Assembly: GCA_947628795.1 (NCBI GenBank)
Contig: CANRBF010000003.1
Coordinates: 124,001 to 188,000, forward strand
Length of the DNA: 64,000 nt
Source: an uncultured Monoglobus sp.
Lineage (GTDB): Bacteria; Bacillota; Clostridia; Monoglobales; Monoglobaceae
Reading direction: 5' to 3'
Shown here: positions 1 to 8,259 of the stretch, one piece after another
How positions within the stretch are numbered: position 1 is the stretch's first letter
How the letters are laid out: every line of letters begins with the position of its first letter
Notes under the pieces: generated by a model
What the model saw: the letters and a program-made list of their open reading frames with translations, nothing else
What the model was told of the DNA's origin: nothing
The model's database searches: none
Program-made: the position numbers and the translations under genes

Positions 1-31
1 CCAGCTTTCCTTTTTCGTTTAATTCACGCAT
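1..31 (-). CDS. 5' end of a gene running off the left edge
   Basis: Only the first ten codons are in the window. An ATG on the minus strand (29-31) opens a frame reading MRELNEKGKL and is preceded by a GAGGTGAG ribosome binding site with good spacing, so this looks like a real translation start. It is divergent from tatD. Too little is visible to assign a family. Confidence 0.55.
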   Translation of the reverse strand, partial: MRELNEKGKL

Positions 32-65
32 GATACTCACCTCATACAAATTTTTTCATATTTTA

Positions 66-94
66 TTGATTATATCACAGTTTTATGGTATAAT
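66..94 (+). promoter_or_regulatory. Sigma-A type promoter for tatD
   Basis: TTGATT at 66-71 and a perfect TATAAT at 89-94 are separated by 17 bp. Transcription would start near 101 and give a leader of about 50 nt before tatD. Confidence 0.65.
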
Positions 95-149
95 CAAGAA
101 AAATTTACGGTAATCAACAATTACTCAAGGCGAAAGCGAGGAAAATACC

Positions 150-920
150 ATGAAACTGTTCGACACCCACGCTCATCTTGACGACAGGCAGTTCGACGGC
201 GACCGCGAGGCGGTCATCGAAAAAATCAAAAACAGCGGCGTGGCTCGCGTGATCGAGGTCGGCTCGGACGTGAAAAGCTCCGAGACCGCCGTCAGGATCG
301 CGAACGGCCACGACTTTATATACTGCGCCGCGGGCATACACCCCGAGGCGGCGGACGACGTTTCGGACGCGGACTTTGAAAAAATAAAAATGCTGGCTCT
401 CGAAAATCCCAAAGTCAAAGCAATAGGCGAGATCGGCATCGACTACCACTACGACGACTGCGCGCCGAGAGAAAAGCAGATCCCATGCTTTGAAAGGCAG
501 CTTGACATGGCGGCGGAGCTGGGTCTGCCCGTTATAATCCACGACAGGGAATCCAAGGGCGACGTGCTTAAAATATTAAAAGAAAAAAAAGTGTCAAACG
601 CGGTCATGCACTGCTTTTCGGGCAGCGCCGAGACCGCCAAGGCACTGGTAAAAATGGGACTTATGATATCGTTCACCGGGGTCATCACGTTTAAAAACGC
701 CAGAAAGGCCGTTGAAGCGCTGAAGGTGATACCGCTTGACCGCCTTATGATCGAGACCGACAGCCCCTACATGGCTCCCGAACCCCACCGAGGCGGGCGC
801 AACGACAGTTCATATGTGCGGCACGTCGCCGAAAAAATGGCCGAGATCAAAGGCGTGAGCTTTGAAAAGCTGTGTGAGATAACCTACGAAAACGCGATGA
901 GATTTTTTAATATAGGTTAG
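150..920 (+). CDS. tatD: TatD-family metal-dependent deoxyribonuclease
   Basis: A 256-residue TIM-barrel amidohydrolase-fold protein of usual TatD length. The N-terminal metal motif DTHAHLDD is at residues 5-12. Other visible signatures are the GIHPE segment, the E in IGEIGIDYHY, HD in VIIHDRES, MHCFSG, and the terminal ETDSPYMAPEPHRGGRN, all typical of TatD/YcfH proteins. The family hydrolyses DNA 3' ends and is linked to DNA repair or quality control; it is cytoplasmic. The start follows a GAGG box. It is alone on its transcript as far as can be seen, with the promoter at 66-94 upstream and a repeat region downstream. The family call is certain; the exact physiological substrate is not. Confidence 0.95.
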   Translation: MKLFDTHAHLDDRQFDGDREAVIEKIKNSGVARVIEVGSDVKSSETAVRIANGHDFIYCAAGIHPEAADDVSDADFEKIKMLALENPKVKAIGEIGIDYHYDDCAPREKQIPCFERQLDMAAELGLPVIIHDRESKGDVLKILKEKKVSNAVMHCFSGSAETAKALVKMGLMISFTGVITFKNARKAVEALKVIPLDRLMIETDSPYMAPEPHRGGRNDSSYVRHVAEKMAEIKGVSFEKLCEITYENAMRFFNIG

Positions 921-926
921 CTGTTT

Positions 927-1057
927 TGCGGGACGTCGAGGGCGCCGTCCCCACCTCCGTCTTTTCGCCAAGGCGAAAATCCACCTCCTCCCGGGAGGAG
1001 GCTTTAAACAGGCGCCCCCTTGGGGGAGCTGTCAGGCGACAGCCTGACTGAGGGGGG
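927..1057. repeat. Nest of perfect hairpins and one palindromic dispersed element
   Basis: This non-coding stretch between tatD and xth holds several inverted repeats in a row. TTTTCGCC/GGCGAAAA lies at 962-979 and an 18-bp perfect palindrome CCTCCTCCCGGGAGGAGG at 984-1001. From about 1010 to 1056 there is a diverged copy of the dispersed element seen at 39981, 48286 and 49320 (CCCCTTGGGG, then GCTGTCAGG, then CTGACTGAGGGG). One of these hairpins may end the tatD transcript, but none has a clear T-tract. Confidence 0.7.
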
Positions 1058-1107
1058 AACTATTCGCTATTCACTAATCACTAATCACTACGTTCGCTAA
1101 TCACTAC
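1058..1107. repeat. Degenerate 7-bp tandem repeat, copy 1
   Basis: The sequence breaks into 7-mers such as GCTATTC, ACTAATC, ACTAATC, ACTACG and GCTAATC, i.e. copies of (G/A)CTAATC on this strand and GATTAGY on the other. Similar tracts occur at 7064, 20423, 29042, 40038, 48342, 48440 and 49282. It lies directly upstream of the xth ribosome binding site. Confidence 0.75.
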
Positions 1108-1126
1108 ATTGAAAGGAAAAGATACT

Positions 1127-1888
1127 ATGAAAAAATTTATATCATGGAACGTGAACGGCCTGCGAGCCTGCGTTCAAAAAGGATTCTGCGAATACTTTAA
1201 ACAGGCCGACGCGGACGTTTTCTGCGTCCAGGAAACCAAGCTGCAGGAAGGCCAGATCGACCTGTCGGAAATGCTCGACGGATATCACGACTTTTGGAAC
1301 TGCGCCGAAAAAAAGGGATATTCGGGCGTTGCCATGTTCACCAAAGACGAGCCGATATCGGTGGCGTACGGCATGGGGATCCCCGAGCACGACACCGAGG
1401 GAAGGCTGATAACCGCCGAGTTTGAGAACTATTACCTTATCACCTGCTACACGCCCAACTCGCAAAACGAGCTCAAACGGCTTGACTATCGAATCGAGTG
1501 GGAAAAGGCGCTGCGCGGATACATCGCGGGTCTTGAGCAAAAAAAGCCCGTCATAATTTGCGGCGACCTCAATGTGGCGCACAGCGAGATCGACCTGAAA
1601 AACCCGAAAACCAACCGCAAAAACGCCGGCTTTACCGACGAGGAGCGCGCCGAGATGACGAGCCTTCTCGGCATGGGCTATATTGACACCTACAGGCACT
1701 TTTATCCGGACGCCGAGGGCGAGTATTCCTGGTGGTCGTATCGCTTCCGCGCCAGAGAAAAAAACGCCGGATGGCGCATCGACTACTTCATCGCATCGGA
1801 AAAATTAAAGGACCGCCTGAGATCGGCTGCCATTCATCAGGAAATATTCGGCTCCGACCACTGCCCTGTGGAACTTGTGATCGAATAA
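1127..1888 (+). CDS. xth: Exodeoxyribonuclease III (AP endonuclease, ExoA type)
   Basis: A 253-residue protein of the exonuclease-endonuclease-phosphatase fold, the usual length for bacterial ExoIII/ExoA. Visible signatures are SWNVNGLRAC near the N-terminus, CVQETKLQ (metal-binding Glu), YTPNS, ICGDLNVAH (Asp/Asn pair), the late WWSYR with WRIDY, and the terminal GSDHCPVEL with the catalytic Asp-His. It cleaves DNA at abasic sites and removes 3' blocking groups in base excision repair. I chose the ATG at 1127 over an upstream TTG at 1109 because a GAAAGGAAAAG ribosome binding site lies at 1111-1121. No promoter is obvious; the 7-bp repeat fills the space upstream. Confidence 0.95.
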   Translation: MKKFISWNVNGLRACVQKGFCEYFKQADADVFCVQETKLQEGQIDLSEMLDGYHDFWNCAEKKGYSGVAMFTKDEPISVAYGMGIPEHDTEGRLITAEFENYYLITCYTPNSQNELKRLDYRIEWEKALRGYIAGLEQKKPVIICGDLNVAHSEIDLKNPKTNRKNAGFTDEERAEMTSLLGMGYIDTYRHFYPDAEGEYSWWSYRFRAREKNAGWRIDYFIASEKLKDRLRSAAIHQEIFGSDHCPVELVIE

Positions 1889-1929
1889 GTTTATCCGCTA
1901 TCCTCTCGGCGCCGGCCACTATGTCGGTG

Positions 1930-1958
1930 TTGACAGCACATTCCAAAAATGATAAAAT
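1930..1958 (+). promoter_or_regulatory. Sigma-A type promoter for the ECF/transcobalamin-like operon
   Basis: TTGACA at 1930-1935 and TAAAAT at 1953-1958 are separated by 17 bp. The predicted start near 1965 leaves a leader of only about 38 nt, too short for a riboswitch. Confidence 0.75.
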
Positions 1959-2002
1959 ATATGCTATAAAAACACAAAGCTCGCACTATGGAGAACACTT
2001 CT

Positions 2003-2959
2003 ATGAAAATTAAACGCGTTGTTATTTTATTCTTCGCCGCGCTTATTGCGGCGGGGCTACTCTCGGCGTTCTGCGCCGAGAACGATTCCGAGATCGCGGA
2101 AACAGCGGCATATATAATGTCGGCAGCGCCCGATCCCTCGCCCGCCGCGATCGGCGGCGAGTGGGCGGTTATCGGCCTGCACCGTGCCGCGCCGACAAGC
2201 GACGCCTACTTTGACGCGTACCTCAGAAATCTGGACGCGCGCATGAGCGAGAGCGGCGGCGATCTCGGCAGACGCTTTACTGAGTATTCGCGGATCGCTC
2301 TGGCGCTGAGCGAGCTGGGCGAGGGCGACAAATATAATTTGCTCTCCCGCGTAAACGACTTTGACAGCGTCACCTCCCAAGGCATCAACGGCGCGATATT
2401 TGCCCTTGAGGCAAAATCGGCTCTCGGCGATCCCGACACAAACACGCGCGACCGATACATTGACTATATTTTAAGCCGCCAAAACAAGGACGGCTCTTTC
2501 GGCTTATCCGAAAACACGCCCGACGCCGACGTGACCGCGATGGCGGTCTCGGCGCTCTGCCCCTATGGCGGCGATATTGACATTGACCGCGCGATAAACC
2601 GCGCATTTTTATACCTATCTTCGATCCAGAACGGGGACGGCGGCTTTTCCGAGACTTTGGGCGAGACGGCCTGCTGCGAGACCACGGCGCAGGTCGTGAT
2701 AGCCATGAGACGGTACGGCCTGCCCGATGACAACAGATTTTTTACCAAAAACGGAAACACGCCCGAATCGGCTCTTGAGCGTTTTCGTTCAGGAGGCGGC
2801 ATGTATCTCCATGTCATTGACGGCGGCGAGCCCGACCAAATGGCGGCCGAGCAGGCGCTGCTGGCTTTGACCGAACCGCGCGCTGATCGGCGGACGCTGA
2901 TCTATGACGCCCTGTGGTTCGAGGCGAATCAAATGTATCTTGAGAGCGCGAGAGAATAG
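2003..2959 (+). CDS. Exported alpha/alpha-toroid (terpenoid-cyclase-fold) protein, transcobalamin N-domain-like
   Basis: A 318-residue protein starting with a signal peptide (MKIKRVVIL... followed by a hydrophobic run, then SAFCAEN). Repeats typical of the prenyltransferase/squalene-cyclase alpha6-alpha6 barrel follow, including RYIDYILSRQNKDGSFGL and SIQNGDGGFSETLGETACCETT, each with the QN-DGGF turn. The same fold forms the N-terminal domain of intrinsic factor and transcobalamin. I prefer the ATG at 2003, preceded by GGAGAA at 1990-1995, to the ATG at 1988. It is first in a tight operon with a DUF4430 lipoprotein, ECF T-component and ECF ATPase/S fusion. Inference: an extracytoplasmic corrinoid-binding half that works with the next gene. 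A cyclase function is unlikely because the protein is exported and its partners are transport genes. Confidence 0.8.
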   Translation: MKIKRVVILFFAALIAAGLLSAFCAENDSEIAETAAYIMSAAPDPSPAAIGGEWAVIGLHRAAPTSDAYFDAYLRNLDARMSESGGDLGRRFTEYSRIALALSELGEGDKYNLLSRVNDFDSVTSQGINGAIFALEAKSALGDPDTNTRDRYIDYILSRQNKDGSFGLSENTPDADVTAMAVSALCPYGGDIDIDRAINRAFLYLSSIQNGDGGFSETLGETACCETTAQVVIAMRRYGLPDDNRFFTKNGNTPESALERFRSGGGMYLHVIDGGEPDQMAAEQALLALTEPRADRRTLIYDALWFEANQMYLESARE

Positions 2960-2962
2960 CAT

Positions 2963-3754
2963 ATGAAAAAACCGATAATAATTTTATTGGCCGTTCTGCT
3001 GTGCCTCGGCTTGTGCGGCTGCGGCAAAGACGTCGGCGAGACGGTAAGCGGCGCTTTTTCGGCATCCGCTCCCGACGGTGACCCGAACGAAAACCGAACC
3101 GAAAGCCGATTTTCGGCTGAAAGAAACGCATCGCCCTCTGCCTCGGCGGCTACAGTTGAGACCGCTGCTCCCGCAAAACACACGGCGCCACCTACCAAAA
3201 AAGGCGAAGATAAGGCGGAGCAAGCTCAAAGCGAAAACGAGCCCGAAAGCGTTGCGGAGGCCGACAACGCCGCGGCTGATAATAATTCGGCGGAAAGCCG
3301 AGCCGAGGAAGACGCGGCCCCTCCCAACCAAAACGCGCCCGAGCAGCCGGAGCCCGAAAATACGCAAAACTCCTGCGCCTTTCTGATTGACTGCTCAAAG
3401 GCGCTGAGCTCCCCGAATCTGCCCGAAAAACTGAGAGACGCGCTGCCGCAGAGCGGCGTCATATTCTCGGGAAACATCGAGCTGTCGGGCGGCGACACCG
3501 TGTTTGACTTACTGGCGCGGGTGACGCGGAGCGGCGGCATACCGATGGAGTTTTCCTCGTCGGCGGGCTTCGGCTCAAAATACGTCGAGGGCATAAACTC
3601 GCTGTATGAGTTCGACTGCGGCTCAAACTCGGGCTGGGTCTACTTCGTGAACGGAGAGAGGCCGAGCCTCGGATGCGACAAAACGCCCGTGAACCCCGGC
3701 GACGATGTGCGCTGGTACTACACCCTTGATCTCGGCAATGATATAGATTTGTAA
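2963..3754 (+). CDS. Lipoprotein with DUF4430 (transcobalamin C-terminal-like) domain
   Basis: A 263-residue predicted lipoprotein. The signal peptide ends in a lipobox (LGLCGC, residues 17-22), which would tether it to the outer face of the membrane. A long Ala/Glu/Pro-rich disordered linker runs from about residue 25 to 135. The C-terminal domain contains GGDTVFDLLARV, CGSNSGWVYFVNG, PS-LG and NPGDDVRWYY, the pattern of DUF4430, also called transcobalamin-like C-terminal. The closest match in the window is the DUF4430 region of the SLH protein at 9602. It begins 3 nt after the toroid gene ends, so the pair looks like transcobalamin split in two. Role inferred: membrane-anchored ligand capture for the ECF transporter encoded downstream. 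Confidence 0.82.
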   Translation: MKKPIIILLAVLLCLGLCGCGKDVGETVSGAFSASAPDGDPNENRTESRFSAERNASPSASAATVETAAPAKHTAPPTKKGEDKAEQAQSENEPESVAEADNAAADNNSAESRAEEDAAPPNQNAPEQPEPENTQNSCAFLIDCSKALSSPNLPEKLRDALPQSGVIFSGNIELSGGDTVFDLLARVTRSGGIPMEFSSSAGFGSKYVEGINSLYEFDCGSNSGWVYFVNGERPSLGCDKTPVNPGDDVRWYYTLDLGNDIDL

Positions 3755-3777
3755 AATATTTATAAAAGGAGCGAATT

Positions 3778-4665
3778 ATGCGCGACGAGTTTTCGCGGTT
3801 CCATCCGCTGATAAACTTCATATATTTCGCGGCGGTGATAATTTTTTCCGCCGTCTATATGAGTCCGCCTCTTGTGCTGATTTCGCTGGCGGCGGCGCTG
3901 ATATACTCGTTATATCTGGACGGCAAAAGATCCCTGAAATTCAGCTTTTTGATGATACTGCCGATCGCGCTTTTCGCCGCGCTGGTGAACGTCGCGTTCA
4001 ACCACAACGGAATGACTATTCTGTGCTATCTGCCGACCGGCAACCCGATAACCCTCGAGTCGATTGTCTACGGCGTAACCGCCGCGGCGCTGCTGGCCGA
4101 TGTTATTCTCTGGTTTTTCTGCTTTAACCGCGTTATCACGTCGGACAAGTTTATCTATCTGTTCGGACGGATAATACCCTCGCTGTCTCTGATACTCTCG
4201 ATGGTACTCCGCTTTATACCCATGCTGCGCAGGCAGCATCAAAGCGTGGCGACCGCCCAGAGCAGCCTCAGAAAAGCGGACGGCAAAAACGGATTTTTCT
4301 CAAGGATCAGGCGCGGCATGAATGTGTTTTCGATAATGCTCACATGGTCGCTTGAGAACTCAATAATCACCGCCGACTCGATGAACGCCCGCGGCTACGG
4401 CCTGAAGGGCAGGACGGCGTTTTCACGGTACCGATTTTACTCAAGAGACGGCATTGTGCTGGCCGCGCTGATAATATTGATCGGCGCGCAGATTTTTCTG
4501 ACGGTGATAGGCTGCGCAAAAGTTTCGTACTACCCCTACTATGAGCTGAGCGTCACGCCGATCTCGATATACGGATATATATGCTACGGTCTGCTGTGCG
4601 TGACCCCGATGATAATCAACCTAACGGAGGATATAAAATGGAACTATTTTCGATCAAGGATCTGA
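3778..4665 (+). CDS. ecfT: ECF transporter transmembrane T-component (EcfT)
   Basis: A 295-residue integral membrane protein. Its first hydrophobic segments include HPLINFIYFAAVIIFS, and the family's HP-N motif is at residues 8-12. The cytoplasmic coupling region contains the short Ala-Arg-Gly motif in SMNARGYG, which contacts the ATPases, and a diverged first coupling motif is possible near RRQHQSVATAQSS. The start is preceded by AAAAGGAGCG. EcfT transmits ATPase movement to the substrate-binding S-component. The gene overlaps the following ATPase/S fusion by 28 bp, implying translational coupling. Family assignment is firm; the substrate is deduced from neighbours only. Confidence 0.88.
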   Translation: MRDEFSRFHPLINFIYFAAVIIFSAVYMSPPLVLISLAAALIYSLYLDGKRSLKFSFLMILPIALFAALVNVAFNHNGMTILCYLPTGNPITLESIVYGVTAAALLADVILWFFCFNRVITSDKFIYLFGRIIPSLSLILSMVLRFIPMLRRQHQSVATAQSSLRKADGKNGFFSRIRRGMNVFSIMLTWSLENSIITADSMNARGYGLKGRTAFSRYRFYSRDGIVLAALIILIGAQIFLTVIGCAKVSYYPYYELSVTPISIYGYICYGLLCVTPMIINLTEDIKWNYFRSRI

Positions 4666-7061
4666 ACTTTTCCTACACCAACGGGCGGAACGGCTTCGCC
4701 CTGCGGGATATCAGCTTTGATATACGCAGCGGAGAGTTCATAACCCTGTGCGGAAAATCCGGCTGCGGAAAGACCAGCCTTTTGAAACAGCTCAAAACAA
4801 GCCTCTTGCCCGGCGGCTACCGCTCGGGCTCGGTCAAGTTCCGCGGCGCGGAGCTTGACAAAGTCCCGCCCGAGGTCCAGGCGTCGGACATAGGCTTTGT
4901 TATGCAGAAGGCCGAGAGCCAGATAGTGACCGACAAGGTCTGGCATGAGATGGCGTTCGGGCTTGAAAGCCTGGGATACGACACCGACGAGATCCGCCTG
5001 AGGGTCTCTGAAATGGCCAGCTTTTTCGGGCTGCAGTCGTGGTTCTACCGCGACACCGCCACCCTTTCGGGCGGTCAGCGGCAGCTGCTGAGCTTAGCGT
5101 CGGTCATGGTGCTTGAGCCGAAGATCCTTATACTTGACGAGCCCACGGCGCAGCTTGACCCGATATCGGCGGGAGACTTTATGCAGATGCTTCTCAAGAT
5201 AAATCTTGAGTTCGGCACCGCGATACTCATATCCGCCCACAATCTTGAGGAGGTCGTGCCGATCTCCGACCGCATGATAGTCATGGAGGACGGCAGGATA
5301 ATAGCTGACAACGAGCCGAGAAACGTTATAATGCAGCTGAGGAACGAGGGCAGCGAGATGTTTCTCGCCATGCCGACCCCGGCGCGCATTTTCGCCTCGG
5401 TGGACAGCGGCAAAAACTGTCCGCTCACGGTCCGCGAGGGCAGGGAATGGATAAGCGAATACGTCAAAAACAAAAAAATAAGGCCCGTCCCGGTGAAAAA
5501 ACTCGGTTACAAGACCGACGAGACCGTGCTGGCCGCGAAAAATATATGGTTCAGATACGAAAAACGAGAAAACGACATACTGAAAAACATCTCGCTGACG
5601 CTTCACAGCGGCGAGTGGCAGGTGCTTGTGGGCAGCACCGGAGTGGGCAAGACCACGTTTTTATCCATACTCTCGGGCAACAACACGCCCTACCGCGGCA
5701 AGGTATACGACATGGGCAACCGCGTGTGCCTGCTGCCCCAGGACCCCACGACCATATTCGAAAAAGACACCGTGGCCGACGATCTGATGCAGGGCGTGTC
5801 GCTCAAGGACGACAGCTATCTCCACAGCGTGATAAAACTGTGCGACCTAAACGATCTTCTGTATATGCACCCCTACGATCTGTCGGGCGGCGAGCAGCAG
5901 CGCGCAGCTCTGGCCAAAGTACTGCTGAGGCGGCCGAGAATACTGCTGCTGGATGAGCCCACAAAGGGCCTCGACGCCCACTTCAAGAAAAAGCTGGCGG
6001 GCATACTGCTGAGCCTCAAGCTCCGCGGCATCTCGATAATCATGGTTTCCCACGACATCGAGTTCTGCGCGTCATACGCCGATAACTGCGCGTTTTTGTT
6101 CGACGGCGAGATAATATCAAAGGACGAGCCCCGAGCGTTCTTCTCGGGCAATAATTTCTACACCACCGCGGCAAACCGCATTTCGAGGCATATTATAGAC
6201 GACGCCATCACGGCCGACGACGTGATATACGCCATAGGCGGCTCCCCCGCGCCGACTGACGTAAGGCCCAAGCCGCCGGAAAAAACACAGCCGCCCGATA
6301 CCGAAAAAATGGAGCGGATAAAAAGCGGCACCATGTCGGACGGCGCGGCCAAAGGCTCGGTTTTCTTCTCGATACTCTCGGTGCTGCTGATGCCGCTTGT
6401 GATATTCTTAGGAACGAAGTATATTCCGAGCAGACCGTATTACTATATCAGCGCGGCGCTTATCATTCTGGCGATACTGCCGTTTGTCATCATGTTCGAG
6501 GGACGAAAGCCCAAAGCGCGCGAGCTTGTGACGATATCTGTGCTGTGCGCTCTGGCGGTGGTCGGCAGAGTGGCGTTTTACATGGTGCCGCAGTTCAAAC
6601 CGACGCTGGCGATAATCATAATCGCGGGCATGGCGCTCGGAAGTCAGCGGGGCTTTATGATCGGCGTGATAACCGCGTTCGTGTCAAACATGTTTGTGGG
6701 TCAGGGGCCGTGGACGCCCTGGCAGATGTTGGCGATGGGCGCGGTCGGACTGCTGTCCGGATTTATGTATAAAAAAGAGGCGCTGCCCAAAACGCCCGTT
6801 CCGGTGTGTGTGTTCGGATTTTTGACGACGGTGATCGTGTACGGCGGGATAATGAATCCCGCGTCGCTTATTATGGCGGGCAGCGAGATAAACGGAGCGG
6901 CTCTTGCCGCGTGCTACCTGACGGGTCTGCCATTTGACGCGATACACGGTCTGTCGACCGTGATCTTTCTGGCTCTCTTGGCAAAGCCCATGCTGAGCAA
7001 GCTCGACCGAGTAAAGAAAAAGTACGGCCTGCTTCTAAAAGAAAAAAACTCGTTTATATAA
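4638..7061 (+). CDS. ECF transporter: two ATPase domains fused to an S-component
   Basis: An 807-residue three-part protein. ATPase 1 has Walker A GKSGCGKT near residue 39, signature LSGGQRQ near 142 and Walker B ILILDEP near 163. ATPase 2 has GSTGVGKT near 331, LSGGEQQR near 414 and ILLLDEP near 435. From about residue 570 a membrane region begins, and from about 620 there is an S-component-like bundle with FKPTLAII, GSQRGFMIGV and GPWTPWQML, features of ECF substrate-binding subunits. ECF systems normally use separate EcfA, EcfA' and EcfS proteins. The ATG at 4638 follows ACGGAGG and overlaps ecfT; an upstream in-frame start at 4581 lacks such a site. Substrate not provable from sequence; the toroid and DUF4430 partners point to B12 or another corrinoid. 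Confidence 0.85.
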   Translation: MELFSIKDLNFSYTNGRNGFALRDISFDIRSGEFITLCGKSGCGKTSLLKQLKTSLLPGGYRSGSVKFRGAELDKVPPEVQASDIGFVMQKAESQIVTDKVWHEMAFGLESLGYDTDEIRLRVSEMASFFGLQSWFYRDTATLSGGQRQLLSLASVMVLEPKILILDEPTAQLDPISAGDFMQMLLKINLEFGTAILISAHNLEEVVPISDRMIVMEDGRIIADNEPRNVIMQLRNEGSEMFLAMPTPARIFASVDSGKNCPLTVREGREWISEYVKNKKIRPVPVKKLGYKTDETVLAAKNIWFRYEKRENDILKNISLTLHSGEWQVLVGSTGVGKTTFLSILSGNNTPYRGKVYDMGNRVCLLPQDPTTIFEKDTVADDLMQGVSLKDDSYLHSVIKLCDLNDLLYMHPYDLSGGEQQRAALAKVLLRRPRILLLDEPTKGLDAHFKKKLAGILLSLKLRGISIIMVSHDIEFCASYADNCAFLFDGEIISKDEPRAFFSGNNFYTTAANRISRHIIDDAITADDVIYAIGGSPAPTDVRPKPPEKTQPPDTEKMERIKSGTMSDGAAKGSVFFSILSVLLMPLVIFLGTKYIPSRPYYYISAALIILAILPFVIMFEGRKPKARELVTISVLCALAVVGRVAFYMVPQFKPTLAIIIIAGMALGSQRGFMIGVITAFVSNMFVGQGPWTPWQMLAMGAVGLLSGFMYKKEALPKTPVPVCVFGFLTTVIVYGGIMNPASLIMAGSEINGAALAACYLTGLPFDAIHGLSTVIFLALLAKPMLSKLDRVKKKYGLLLKEKNSFI

Positions 7062-7063
7062 AC

Positions 7064-7125
7064 GCAGTGATTAGTGATCACGCGGCACCATGCAGCAAGC
7101 TTGCTGATTATCCCAAAGTGGCGTG
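7064..7125. repeat. 7-bp repeat copy 2 plus a segment shared with the 49.4 kb element
   Basis: AACGCAGTGATTAGTGATCA at 7061-7080 is a heptamer tract with the same ACGCAGTGATTAG junction seen at 29042. About 10 bp further on, GCAAGCTTGCTGATTATCCC closely matches GCAAGCTTGCTAATTATCCC inside the element at 49.4 kb. The whole 84-bp gap between the ECF gene and the convergent DUF5050 gene consists of repeat-derived sequence. Confidence 0.6.
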
Positions 7126-7145
7126 GCAAACGGGCGGCCGGGCTT

Positions 7146-8255
7146 TTACTCGGTGATCTCCGTTTTTTCACCGGTCGATTCATCATACTTAAAATATCTG
7201 TCACTGTCTCCGTGCTCCGCAAAATACAGACAGCCGCCGCGGTTTAAGAAATTATAGGCGTACTGCGAGCCCTGCTCCAGCCCCGCAAGGCGCGACTCAT
7301 TGGAGCCGCTCAGCCGCGAACAGTATATACAGCGGTCCGCCTGATAATATATTCTTCCGTCGATCACGTCAAAGCGGTTGCTCATGCACAAAAACGCGTA
7401 AAGATCAATGTTTCCGTTTCCATCCTTAGGCGAGCGGTACAGCCGATAGCTTTGCGTGGCATCCTCGAACGCCGAGAAAAACACATAGTTTTTATCGATC
7501 ACTATACTGTCGGTGGGAACCGAAAAACTCAGTATCTTTGATTGATTATTTCCGTCGTAGTCCATGCGGAAAAGCGTTGTTCCGCTTTCGGTATTTTCAA
7601 TGCTGTCATAATAAATATAATCTTTATCATAGCCGAATATGACATACTCGCCCTCTATCGCCTTTTTTGTCTCCCCGGCGCCTATATCATATCTGTATAT
7701 TCCGTTGTTGAGGCCTCCGTCCGCCTCGGTGTAATACGCCGAGTATATTCCGCCGTTAACATAAGCCGGAGAGCCTATCGGCGACACAAACTCGGTTATT
7801 GAGATGTCGTTGTTGCCGTCTATCCCGCAGCGTCTGAGTTCCGGCGCGTATTCCTCGTCTCCCGCGGTAACGTAATAAACGTCCTCTCCCAGGATCGCGA
7901 ACAGCTCGGAGTCAATCGGGATTATCTCAGCGCCCTCGATATTCATACGACGCGACACCGACTCGGAGGTATACAAAACGCCGTCCTTCTCGGCGATATA
8001 AGTGAAGGGAACTACCTCGTCTTCAGCCGCCGAATTATCAGTTCCGAGATCACTTCCCTCGCTATCAGCATCGGCGGGCTCATCGCTATTCTCGATATCC
8101 GCGACAATCTTTTGATTTTCTTTCTCATTTTCGGCTTCTCCTTCCGCGCCGCGGAAAACAATGATCCCGTTTCTGTAGCCGTAAACGCCAAGGCTGGTCA
8201 GAGCCGCGGCGAAAACCAGCGTCAGCGCCAGAATAATAACATGCGATCTTTTCAT
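7146..8255 (-). CDS. Membrane-anchored DUF5050-like beta-propeller protein
   Basis: A 369-residue protein with an N-terminal hydrophobic segment (residues 5-27) that could be a signal anchor. An acidic Glu/Asp-rich linker follows to about residue 85. The rest is a series of short beta repeats with patterns like YVNGGIYSAYY, DKDYIYYDSIE, DKNYVFFSAF and DGRIYYQAD, typical of DUF5050/beta-propeller modules that follow a sugar- or ligand-reading fold outside the membrane. The start at 8255 is chosen for the GGAGTGAT box just upstream. It lies 4 nt after gtrA on the same strand, so the two are probably co-transcribed. Function unknown; a role in envelope sensing or assembly is only a guess. Confidence 0.7.
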   Translation of the reverse strand: MKRSHVIILALTLVFAAALTSLGVYGYRNGIIVFRGAEGEAENEKENQKIVADIENSDEPADADSEGSDLGTDNSAAEDEVVPFTYIAEKDGVLYTSESVSRRMNIEGAEIIPIDSELFAILGEDVYYVTAGDEEYAPELRRCGIDGNNDISITEFVSPIGSPAYVNGGIYSAYYTEADGGLNNGIYRYDIGAGETKKAIEGEYVIFGYDKDYIYYDSIENTESGTTLFRMDYDGNNQSKILSFSVPTDSIVIDKNYVFFSAFEDATQSYRLYRSPKDGNGNIDLYAFLCMSNRFDVIDGRIYYQADRCIYCSRLSGSNESRLAGLEQGSQYAYNFLNRGGCLYFAEHGDSDRYFKYDESTGEKTEITE

Positions 8256-8259
8256 AATA

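Noticed and set aside
1959-2002. Second B12 riboswitch before the ECF operon
   Set aside because: The leader from the promoter at 1930 is about 38 nt and has no B12 box.
2003-2959. Squalene/terpene cyclase or protein prenyltransferase
   Set aside because: The toroid repeats fit, but the protein is exported, short, lacks a visible cyclase acid motif and lies with transporter and DUF4430 genes.
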